Below are positions 56,886 through 64,000 of a stretch of DNA of 64,000 nucleotides, one piece after another. The stretch is from Vicingaceae bacterium (GTDB lineage Bacteria > Bacteroidota > Bacteroidia > Flavobacteriales_E > Vicingaceae). Where the stretch lies: contig JAHYJH010000003.1 of assembly GCA_019429185.1 (NCBI GenBank), positions 18,465-82,464 of the forward strand, in the 5' to 3' direction. Position 1 is the first letter of the stretch. Every line of letters begins with the position of its first letter. The notes under the pieces are model-generated. The model worked only from the letters and a program-made list of their open reading frames with translations, made no database searches and was not told the origin of the DNA. Position numbers and translations under genes: made by a program.

Positions 56886-57422
56886 TCATAAAGACAAATT
56901 ATAAAGGTTAGACCATCTTTTATCAGTTTGTAAATCTACCCACGGCTTTTTCTTTAAACCAGCGTTTCGCAATTTATTGACTATTGCACCAACACCAAAA
57001 GAAGAAATTTCGTTGTTAAAATTTATACCTGCATAAACACCATCGGACAATTTAAACACCCCATTAAGACCTTTATAGGTAAATCCATCAATATTGTAAT
57101 TAGGAATTTCGTCTGACTTTAATTCAATTACACCTTTAGTTTCGTGCAGAACATAAACTTGACTTCTTGCATCATTAGACGACAAACGCCCCCCTTTAAA
57201 TATATCAAATGCTTGTAGAAAGCCTGCTATTCCAATTCCAACACCAACTAAGCGTAAAATAGGATTTTGACTTAGCAACATTCCTGCACCAACTGTAATT
57301 CCTATTGCAATTCTTGTATAAGGGTCAATTTTTGACTGGGGCAATTTCAGCAGACCATAACCAAGTATGATACTTGCCGACAATGCTGAAATCTGACTTT
57401 TTTCATTTTCCATTTTTTTCAT
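56886..57422 (-). CDS. Two-helix membrane protein, unrecognised
   Basis: A 178-residue protein, MKKMENEKSQISALSASIIL, with two or three membrane helices in the first 75 residues (IAIGITVGAGMLL, LRLVGVGIGIAGFLQAF). A soluble domain follows (VYVLHETKGVIELKSDEI, FTYKGLNGVFKLSDGVYAGI). A second ATG nine bases later is an equally good start. It faces the other cassette gene (convergent, 84 bases apart). No homologous family comes to mind; a toxin-immunity or surface role would be guesswork. Confidence 0.6.
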   Translation of the reverse strand: MKKMENEKSQISALSASIILGYGLLKLPQSKIDPYTRIAIGITVGAGMLLSQNPILRLVGVGIGIAGFLQAFDIFKGGRLSSNDARSQVYVLHETKGVIELKSDEIPNYNIDGFTYKGLNGVFKLSDGVYAGINFNNEISSFGVGAIVNKLRNAGLKKKPWVDLQTDKRWSNLYNLSL

Positions 57423-57478
57423 TTTTTATTTAACGTATTTATTTATAATTTATTTAACTTGACGACAATTAATTACTG

Positions 57479-57615
57479 GTGCTAACATTGGCTAAAATCA
57501 AATGGGGTTTAAGTGGTTTATTTATATTCATTTCTTTTAATTAATTTTGGCATTGGCTTGACAGTTTTGAGTTTCAAAATCCCCATCTGCTCTTAGCCAA
57601 AAACCGTTAGGGCAC
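57479..57615. repeat. attC-like imperfect palindrome carrying the right copy of the 15-bp repeat
   Basis: The left arm (57479-57510) runs GTGC-TAAC-TTGGCTAA-CAAATGGGG-TTT. The complement of the right arm (57575-57615) runs GTGC-CC-TAAC-GGTT-TTGGCTAA-CAGATGGGG-ATTTT. The arms match over some 30 bases with small bulges around a 64-base centre. Such bulged palindromes between cassettes are what integron-type recombination sites look like. The remaining part of the 57423-57809 gap (57616-57809) has no gene. Confidence 0.6.
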
Positions 57616-57809
57616 ATGCTAAAAACCCACCGCACAAATGGCACATTTGGTTTTGCCCGACACTCAAGCCGACCCTTCGCAATACCAAAAGAGCCATTTT
57701 TTTGCCAACGCACGGACGGACAGAGCGACAATAAATCAAACACTTTTTATCTTGAAAAACGATACATTCAAAATATAAAACCTATTTTAGCAGCCTGACT
57801 TTTGTCGAC

Positions 57810-58007
57810 ATGAACAGAATAAAAGAAGTATTGGAAGAAAAGGGAATCAAGCAGACTTGGCTGGCTGAAAAACTTGGCAAGAGTTACAATATGGTCAATG
57901 GCTATGTGCAAAACCGACAACAACCAAGACTTGAAGTACTTTTTGAAATTGCCAAGATTTTGGAAGTCGACCCAAAGGAATTAATTAAAACTGATAAGCC
58001 TGCATAA
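57810..58007 (+). CDS. XRE-family helix-turn-helix regulator
   Basis: A 65-residue Cro/CI-type protein that is essentially one HTH domain: [52 protein letters not shown]. Its stop codon overlaps the ATG of the helicase gene by one base (TAATG), so the two are translationally coupled. It is likely the operon's own regulator; palindromes at 61398 and 61441 are candidate binding sites further along. Confidence 0.92.
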   Translation: MNRIKEVLEEKGIKQTWLAEKLGKSYNMVNGYVQNRQQPRLEVLFEIAKILEVDPKELIKTDKPA

Positions 58008-61000
58008 TGATATTAGATAACGAAAATGAAAATTTAAAAGTCCACGAGTGGATTGCTTCCTACACCGAACAAGGAAAACTGGACATTGTAACTGGGTACT
58101 TTACTATTGGTGCTCTTGCTTGGCTTTCAAAAAATGTAAATGATAAAATTTCAGACTTTAGACTTGTACTCGGTGACATCGTAAATTTTGACTCAATAGA
58201 CCAGCGACCTTTAGACTTGCTTAATGAAAACATTAGCATTGAAGCCTCACTAAAACTAAGCTCGCTTTCAAAAGAAGCTGTTGCTTTTCTAAAACAGGAC
58301 AAAGTCTTAGCAAAAACATTAGAGCCGAATTTTTGCCACGCTAAGAGCTACTTATTCAATCCTGACAAAAAAGACGATAGAAATAAATATTTCATTTCCG
58401 GAAGCTCAAACCTCACAGAAGCAGGAATTGGTTTAAAGCAAACCAACAACATAGAATTAAACATTGCTGAAACAGGCAACAACAACCAATACAAAGAACT
58501 GGTAGTTTGGTTTGATGCTTTGTGGGTAAGACCACAAGCACATAAAGAAAAAACTTTGGTTGCTCCTGATGGTACAAAATCCAAAATCGACTTCAAACAA
58601 TATTTGATTAATGAAATTGAGCGGATTTTTATTAAGTACACACCGAGAGAACTCTACTATAAAGTATTATTTGAATTATTCGGAAATCAATTATTGGAGA
58701 CTGAAAATGACCCAGATTTTAATCGTCAAATCGGGCGGTTAGAAAATTCCGTTGTTTACAACACGCTTTATGATTTCCAGAAAAAAGGCGTATTGAGTTT
58801 AATTAGAATGCTTCAAAAATATAACGGAGCAATTCTGGCTGATGCCGTTGGTTTGGGTAAAACATGGAGTGCTTTAGCCGTAATGAAATTTTTTCAACTC
58901 CAAGGACGTGAAGTATTATTGCTTTGCCCAAAGAAGCTTGAACATAACTGGAGAAGATATTTAAAGCATCAAGATTCTCGCTTCGAAAAGGATCAATTTG
59001 ATTTTTTCTTACGATTCCACACCGATATGCACGAAGACAGGGTTGAGAAATACGTTGACCGTGCTGACAAATACTTTACCAACGACAAACCAAAATTGAT
59101 TGTCATTGACGAAAGCCACAACCTTAGAAATGATAAATCAAACCGATATAAATTTTTGCTTGAGCAGATTCTGAAAGAAAATGAAGATGTAAAAGTATTG
59201 TTGCTATCAGCAACACCCATCAACAATTCATTAAATGACATCCGAAACCAATTTAAATTAATGGTTCAAGGTGATGTTGGTGGTTACGAAGAAACTTTAG
59301 GCATTAGAAATTTGGATTACACTTTCCGAACAGCACAGAAGGTTTTTAATGAATGGCGAGAAGAACCAAGCCCAAGTATAAGTGACTTTATCAAAAAGCT
59401 TCCGGCAAATTTCTTTACACTTACCGATTCATTAATCGTTGCCCGAACACGGAAAATGATTGAAGGGCAGCAGACAGGACTAACCTTTCCCTCAAAGACA
59501 AAACCTTTAAATCTTTTTGTTACACCTAGTCAACTAGGAAACTTTGAGTCCTTCGAAGAACTGTTCGACCATTTTCCACCGATGCTTTCGGGTTACCAAC
59601 CTTCTTTTTACTTGGAAGAAGAAGACGAAGAAGAAAAAGACGTACTGCATGACGAAAGGCAAAGAGATCGCTTTTTGGTGAAGATGATGTATATCTTGAT
59701 GGTTAAGCGATTAGAATCTTCATGGTATTCCTTCTACTCCACCGTTGAAAAAATAAAAGATCATCACCAAAATGCTTTAGACAAAATAAAAGCCTATCAG
59801 GAAGGTAAAGCCAATAGCAAACTAAATGAAAAGGATGAAAACCTTTTTGATGATGATGATTTGCAGGACGATTACGAAGAACTCACTTTAGGAAAAAAAC
59901 GGAAGATTAATCTTTCTGATATTGACGTCTCAGGTAACTTGGAGTACTTCAAAAGAGATTTAAAGAAAGATTTGGATGCTCTAGACAATCTTTTCATCAA
60001 TCTCCAAAAGTTTGAAAACAAAATCGACAAGGAAACTGTACGACCCGGAAACCTTGTTTCAGTAGACGATAAACTGCAAACGCTGATAGCTGAAATCAAC
60101 AAGAAGAGAGCTTCTGGAAATAACAGTGGAAACGCAAAAGTAGTCATCTTTACTGTTTACCGTGATACTGCTCAATATCTTTTTGACCAACTGAAAAGTC
60201 GTGGCTTTGACAAGCTTGCAATGGTTTCAGGTTCCGGCTCACAGACCAGTGATTCAGATGAAGAAACGAAAAATTTTGAACCTATTCTAGAACGCTTTGC
60301 CCCATACACCAAACTGTACATGGAGAAGGAATGGGACTTCCAAACGCCTAAAAAAGGATTGGAAGCCTACCATGATTGGATTTCCTGGGTGGCACAAAAC
60401 CATCCGAAAACCTATGCTAAAGTGCAACAGCCGATTGATATTCTGATTGCCACTGATGCATTGAGCGAAGGGCAAAACTTGCAAGATGCCGATATGGTCA
60501 TCAATTACGATATTCATTGGAATCCCGTAAGAATCATTCAGCGATTAGGGCGTATTGACCGTTTGGGAAGTCCTAACAAGAAAATTTTTGGCATCAATTT
60601 CTGGCCATCCAATAATATCAATTCTTACTTAAATCTTCAGGGAAGAATTGAACAACGTATGGCAGCCATGAAGCTGGCAGGTGCAGAGGTAGATGAAAAA
60701 TTCTCAGAAACTTTCCAAGAAATGATTCATGATGAATCTCTTGACCAACGCATAAAAAACCGCATGATGGAGCAAATGCAGGTAACTTTTGATGACTTGG
60801 ATGGAAATGAAACTTTTGGCTTTGATGACCTCTCTCTGGAGCGTTACAGACAAGATTTACTGGAAGAATTCAATAAAGACAAGGCCAAATACCTGCGGAT
60901 GCCAAAAGGAGTTTACACTGGTTTTAAAGCAGAAACTACTGTTTGTGCAGAAAACGGCTTGATTGCATTGCTTGGATATCCGGCACGACCTGCAAAAGCT

Positions 61001-61393
61001 ACTCAACACGAATACAAAGTTTTTGACATTATCTACATCAATAAGCAAGGCAGGTTGGTTTTGCTCAATCAAAAAGATGTGTTGGATGCTTTGACTCATC
61101 ACAAGGACAAAGACCGTTTTGTGCCTGATGCGATAGATAAAGGAGAAGATGCTGCTATTCAGGGTTTAGAAAACGCACTGAAAGCTTGGTTGGATAGCCA
61201 AGCCGCAGAAGAACAAGTTCAGGAAGACGGTACTACTAAAAAAGTAATGGGTACAGAAGCAAAAGACCTTTTGTCAAAATTGCGAAAAGGCGACAAGGAC
61301 GCTTTATCAAGAGTAAAGCAAAACGTCAAGGTGGATGAAAAATTCCAATTGAATAATTTTGATTTGATTGCGTGGTTTTTGGTTTCAGTTTAA
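58007..61393 (+). CDS. Phospholipase D-like domain fused to SNF2-type helicase
   Basis: A 1128-residue fusion. The N-terminus has an HKD-type nuclease/PLD motif: HAKSYLF at residue about 110, followed by [12 protein letters not shown]. The helicase follows: Walker [15 protein letters not shown] near 280, [10 protein letters not shown] near 366, [18 protein letters not shown] near 399. The second lobe has [40 protein letters not shown] and [11 protein letters not shown] near 845. Such proteins translocate on DNA and are found in phage-defence operons (compare the helicase and PLD subunits of DISARM). It heads a row with KilA-N and methylase genes. The G+C content is higher than in the core genes, suggesting transfer. 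Confidence 0.92.
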   Translation: MILDNENENLKVHEWIASYTEQGKLDIVTGYFTIGALAWLSKNVNDKISDFRLVLGDIVNFDSIDQRPLDLLNENISIEASLKLSSLSKEAVAFLKQDKVLAKTLEPNFCHAKSYLFNPDKKDDRNKYFISGSSNLTEAGIGLKQTNNIELNIAETGNNNQYKELVVWFDALWVRPQAHKEKTLVAPDGTKSKIDFKQYLINEIERIFIKYTPRELYYKVLFELFGNQLLETENDPDFNRQIGRLENSVVYNTLYDFQKKGVLSLIRMLQKYNGAILADAVGLGKTWSALAVMKFFQLQGREVLLLCPKKLEHNWRRYLKHQDSRFEKDQFDFFLRFHTDMHEDRVEKYVDRADKYFTNDKPKLIVIDESHNLRNDKSNRYKFLLEQILKENEDVKVLLLSATPINNSLNDIRNQFKLMVQGDVGGYEETLGIRNLDYTFRTAQKVFNEWREEPSPSISDFIKKLPANFFTLTDSLIVARTRKMIEGQQTGLTFPSKTKPLNLFVTPSQLGNFESFEELFDHFPPMLSGYQPSFYLEEEDEEEKDVLHDERQRDRFLVKMMYILMVKRLESSWYSFYSTVEKIKDHHQNALDKIKAYQEGKANSKLNEKDENLFDDDDLQDDYEELTLGKKRKINLSDIDVSGNLEYFKRDLKKDLDALDNLFINLQKFENKIDKETVRPGNLVSVDDKLQTLIAEINKKRASGNNSGNAKVVIFTVYRDTAQYLFDQLKSRGFDKLAMVSGSGSQTSDSDEETKNFEPILERFAPYTKLYMEKEWDFQTPKKGLEAYHDWISWVAQNHPKTYAKVQQPIDILIATDALSEGQNLQDADMVINYDIHWNPVRIIQRLGRIDRLGSPNKKIFGINFWPSNNINSYLNLQGRIEQRMAAMKLAGAEVDEKFSETFQEMIHDESLDQRIKNRMMEQMQVTFDDLDGNETFGFDDLSLERYRQDLLEEFNKDKAKYLRMPKGVYTGFKAETTVCAENGLIALLGYPARPAKATQHEYKVFDIIYINKQGRLVLLNQKDVLDALTHHKDKDRFVPDAIDKGEDAAIQGLENALKAWLDSQAAEEQVQEDGTTKKVMGTEAKDLLSKLRKGDKDALSRVKQNVKVDEKFQLNNFDLIAWFLVSV

Positions 61394-61397
61394 TTAC

Positions 61398-61464
61398 ACC
61401 GAAATCGGTACAATTAAAAGCCATCGAATTTGACCACTTTAAACACATCGAATTCGATGCGTTT
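61398..61464. promoter_or_regulatory. Two palindromes between helicase and KilA-N genes
   Basis: ACCGAAATCGGT (61398-61409) is a palindrome around AAT. AAACACATCGAATTCGATGCGTTT, 61441-61464, is a 24-base palindrome with one mismatch, and part of it (CATCGAATT) also occurs alone at 61422. They lie in the only sizeable gap of the operon and are candidate operators or mRNA hairpins. Confidence 0.5.
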
Positions 61465-61492
61465 AAAAAACAGAAATGAATGAATTTTATAT

Positions 61493-62308
61493 ATGGCAAA
61501 GAAAAAGAAACTCAGTGTTAAGGGAACAGAAGTAACTATTTCTGTTGAAAAAGAAGGCGAGTATATCTCGCTTACGGATATGTTGAAGGCCAAAGACGGT
61601 GATTTTTTCATCTCAGACTGGCTTAGAAACCGTAATACTGTTGAATTTCTTGGCATTTGGGAGTCTGTCAATAATCCGGATTTTAATTATGGCGAATTCG
61701 CCACAATTAGAAGTCAGGCAGGCTTGAACAATTATAAAATCAGCGTCAAAGAGTGGAATGAAAAAACCAACGCCATTGGATTAAAAGCTACTACAGGTAG
61801 ATATGGCGGTACTTACGCCCACATTGATATCGCATTTGAGTTTGGGATGTGGATCAGTGCTGAATTCAAGGTTTATCTCATTCAGGAATACAAACGCCTC
61901 AAAGAAGACGAAAACAACCGCCAAAAGCTGGATTGGAACCTGCAACGCACCCTTGCCAAAGTCAATTATACCATTCACACTGATGCCATCAAGGAACGAC
62001 TGATTCCCGAAAAACTAACCGGAAAGCAAATTTCCTTGGTGTATGCATCAGAAGCCGACTTGCTGAATATGGCACTATTTGGAAAAACAGCTGCAAATTG
62101 GAGAGCTGAAAATCCGGATGCCAAAGGTAATGTGAGGGATGATGCCACACTTGAACAACTGGTTGTTCTTTCCAATCTGGAAAGTATCAATGCCGTGCTT
62201 ATTCGCCAAGGACTCAGCCAATCGGAGCGACTCACCCAACTGAACCAAATTGCCATTACTCAAATGACCTCTTTAGTCAATAATGCGAACTTGAAAAAAT
62301 TGAAATAG
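61493..62308 (+). CDS. KilA-N domain protein
   Basis: A 271-residue protein whose first 130 residues form a KilA-N DNA-binding domain: EYISLTDMLKAKDG, FFISDWLRNRNTVEFLGIWESVNN, SVKEWNEKTNAIGLKATTGRYGGTYAHIDIAFEFGMWIS and FKVYLIQEYKRLKE. The C-terminal half is helical (LEQLVVLSNLESINAVLIRQGLSQSERL). Its stop is directly followed by the methylase ATG, so they are co-translated. KilA-N proteins beside helicase and methylase genes recur in defence loci; here it may give DNA specificity or regulation (inference). Confidence 0.93.
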   Translation: MAKKKKLSVKGTEVTISVEKEGEYISLTDMLKAKDGDFFISDWLRNRNTVEFLGIWESVNNPDFNYGEFATIRSQAGLNNYKISVKEWNEKTNAIGLKATTGRYGGTYAHIDIAFEFGMWISAEFKVYLIQEYKRLKEDENNRQKLDWNLQRTLAKVNYTIHTDAIKERLIPEKLTGKQISLVYASEADLLNMALFGKTAANWRAENPDAKGNVRDDATLEQLVVLSNLESINAVLIRQGLSQSERLTQLNQIAITQMTSLVNNANLKKLK

Positions 62309-63904
62309 ATGAATTTACATAGCTTTTCTGACCCTAATAATTTCCTACAAGCACTCAAAGAACTTTTCAAAGATTTGAAAGTGCCTGTGAATTATGTGGC
62401 TGATGAACCCACTTCTGCAAAGGAAATACTGAAAGACACTTACAAGGATAATGACACTTTCCAACTCATGGATGATGTCTATTTCGTGGGAATGGTGGAC
62501 GATGCAGCTTTTGAAGGCAACAAATCCTTAGAAGCCGATAAAATCAAATCTGATTATGACGGCATTCTGATTTTTGGAGTTACTCTTAAAAGCAGACCCA
62601 ACGGACTGCTTCCAACCCGTTCTCAATTAGCAGAAATTTCAAGAGCCTTTAACCGAGAGTTTTACTACACACCTGTGGTGGTAGTTTTCAAATATGGCAA
62701 CTACTTGGCTTTTGCCAATACCGAGCGATTAAAATACAAACAGGAATGGCGGGAAGGCGAAAAGGCTGGCAAAGTAAGCTTGTTGCGTGATATCCATATT
62801 GAGAAACCACATTCAGGACATGAACGCATTTTAGCCGAATTGCAAATACCCACCACAGGAACAAAGAAAGTGGATTCCTTCGCCAAACTTTATGCCTACT
62901 GGCAGGAAGTATTTAGCGTAAGCCTGCTCAACAAGAAATTCTACCAAGAACTTTCCAACTGGTATTTCTGGGCAACACAGCATGTTACTTTTCCCGGAGA
63001 ACCAACCATTGCAGATGCCCACCACAAAAACGCCAAACCGGAAGACCTGCTTCAAGAGCATCGAGCCACCAATGTAATTCGGATGCTTACCCGATTACTT
63101 TTTGTTTGGTTTATCAAAGAGAAAAAACTGATTCCCGAAGAACTTTTTGAACTGGATGCTTTGCAAAAAGATATTCTGAATGAAATTTCTCCTTATCACG
63201 AAAGGGGCATGTTTAAAGAGCGTAACAAAGAAAGCGTTTACTACAAAGCTATTTTGCAAAACCTGTTTTTTGCTACCCTCAACTGCCCAATTAAACCTGA
63301 TGGTTTAGATAAAAGAACTCGAGATTTTAGAAGAGACAAGAATTATGGCGATGATTTTGGAAATGATTGGTTGTATCGCTACAAAAAGCACTTTAAAAAT
63401 CCTGAGAAGTTTTTAACCCTTATGAATTCTGTAGTTCCCTTTTTGAACGGGGGGTTATTTGAATGTTTAGATGAAAAGCATTTAAAAAAATATGTTGATG
63501 GTTTTTCCGATCACATGGCTAAAGGTGAACAACTCATTGTACCCGATTACCTCTTTTTTGGTGTGGAAGAAGAAACCGACCTGAGCGACATTGTTGGTAT
63601 TAAGGATAAAAAGTACAAACAAGCTGCCGTAAAAGGACTGATTAACATCCTGAAATCCTATAAGTTTACCATTACTGAAAATACCCCGATTGAAGAAGAC
63701 GTAGCCCTCGACCCGGAACTATTAGGTAAGGTATTTGAAAACCTATTGGCGAGTTATAATCCCGAAACCAAAACAACAGCACGAAAGCAAACCGGCTCCT
63801 TTTACACACCACGGGAGATTGTAAACTACATGGTGGATGAAAGCTTGATTGCATATCTCAAAAACGCAATTAATCCCGATAGATTCTGTGTTGATTTCCA
63901 ATAA
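62309..63904 (+). CDS. N-6 DNA methylase / type IIG-like enzyme, truncated
   Basis: A 531-residue frame that matches the N-terminal half of large Eco57I/IIG-like DNA methylases. It has SDYDGILIFGVTLKSRPNGL and EISRAFNREFYYTPVVVVFKY (possible nuclease/N-terminal domain). A helical region has NVIRMLTRLLFVWFIKEKKLIP, MNSVVPFLNGGLFECLD and DPELLGKVFENLLASYNPET. It then reaches SFYTPREIVNYMVDESLIAYL, which normally leads into the SAM motif (PACGSG). Instead the frame ends INPDRFCVDFQ and a stop. The catalytic NPPY and SAM motifs are therefore missing. Insertion or frameshift at about 63880 is inferred; the window ends too soon to see the rest. Confidence 0.85.
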   Translation: MNLHSFSDPNNFLQALKELFKDLKVPVNYVADEPTSAKEILKDTYKDNDTFQLMDDVYFVGMVDDAAFEGNKSLEADKIKSDYDGILIFGVTLKSRPNGLLPTRSQLAEISRAFNREFYYTPVVVVFKYGNYLAFANTERLKYKQEWREGEKAGKVSLLRDIHIEKPHSGHERILAELQIPTTGTKKVDSFAKLYAYWQEVFSVSLLNKKFYQELSNWYFWATQHVTFPGEPTIADAHHKNAKPEDLLQEHRATNVIRMLTRLLFVWFIKEKKLIPEELFELDALQKDILNEISPYHERGMFKERNKESVYYKAILQNLFFATLNCPIKPDGLDKRTRDFRRDKNYGDDFGNDWLYRYKKHFKNPEKFLTLMNSVVPFLNGGLFECLDEKHLKKYVDGFSDHMAKGEQLIVPDYLFFGVEEETDLSDIVGIKDKKYKQAAVKGLINILKSYKFTITENTPIEEDVALDPELLGKVFENLLASYNPETKTTARKQTGSFYTPREIVNYMVDESLIAYLKNAINPDRFCVDFQ

Positions 63905-64000
63905 AAAATATTAATTTTTAATAATTTTATTTTTTTTAATAATTTTGTCTTTTTAAGACGGTCCTTGAACCAGTCTGTATAGCGTGTTAGACCATTTGTG
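63905..64000. other. AT-rich tract with promoter-like box after the broken methylase
   Basis: About 45 bases of almost pure A/T follow the stop codon, with TAATTTTG (63940-63947), a TAnnTTTG match. Then GTCTTTTTAAGAC forms a small hairpin, and the sequence turns G+C-richer (GGTCCTTGAACCAGTC). This abrupt change is consistent with the left end of an inserted element, which cannot be identified from 96 bases. Confidence 0.4.

Noticed and set aside
57537..57798. Two short overlapping frames on opposite strands upstream of the XRE gene
   Set aside because: They read through the attC-like palindrome and its flank; no start context or family.
63905..64000. Group II intron or retron start at the right edge
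   Set aside because: The bases do not match the usual GTGCG-type intron start, and no reverse transcriptase is in view; an unidentified insertion is the safer reading.

Overview
The window is a low-GC stretch of a chromosome from the phylum Bacteroidota, most likely a Flavobacteriales-type bacterium. The reasons are: a gldJ-sprF-porU-porV gliding/type IX secretion (T9SS) cluster; a C-terminal T9SS sorting domain; an lpxD - lpxC/fabZ fusion - lpxA - efp operon; a single-chain SecDF; a fused alpha/beta 2-oxo acid dehydrogenase E1; an S46 dipeptidyl-peptidase; and promoters of the Bacteroidota form TTTG-N19-TAnnTTTG. I cannot name the genus.

Layout. 1-846 is the 5' part of an exported FG-GAP/VCBS repeat protein. 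996-5538 carries secDF, a tatA-like gene and a Ca2+/Na+ antiporter. 5591-9568 is a minus-strand group: DUF3570, a tiny DUF4266 lipoprotein, ApbE flavin transferase, a thioredoxin and two small lipoproteins. 9751-11792 has class II fructose-bisphosphate aldolase and accD. 12152-16350 has a SpoIIE-type phosphatase, a small beta-barrel protein and DPP7. 16663-20685 is efp and the lipid A genes. 20793-30347 mixes metabolic genes (aminotransferase, PfkB kinase, YciO/Sua5, transaldolase-like, fused E1) with small accessory genes (ORF6N, Fic, DUF559) set in repeat-rich gaps. 30450-40902 has a 39-residue FeoB-associated protein, a sulfatase-fold membrane enzyme, a lipid kinase, SUI1, a propeller histidine kinase, a carboxypeptidase-like regulatory domain protein and an AddB-like nuclease. 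40908-52060 is murF, the T9SS cluster, ispF and murB.

The right-hand 12 kb is accessory. A 5'-truncated T9SS metallopeptidase-like gene (52103-55348) ends at a possible insertion-sequence scar. It is followed by an intact vanZ-like gene, a tyrosine-recombinase remnant, and a small cassette bounded by repeats (a 15-bp direct repeat and an attC-like imperfect palindrome). After this comes a probable anti-phage module: XRE regulator, phospholipase-D/SNF2 helicase fusion, KilA-N protein and a type IIG-like DNA methylase. The methylase reading frame stops just before its SAM-binding motif, so the module may be inactivated. This block is visibly richer in G+C than the core genes.

The intergenic DNA is unusually rich in repeats: a 234-bp MITE-like element with 8-bp flanking duplications, a dispersed family of about 145 bp in three copies, two long heptanucleotide arrays (38 and 28 units), 84-bp perfect direct repeats around the DUF559 gene, 105-bp tandem repeats and a 56-bp perfect palindrome. 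No rRNA, tRNA or CRISPR array was recognised by eye.
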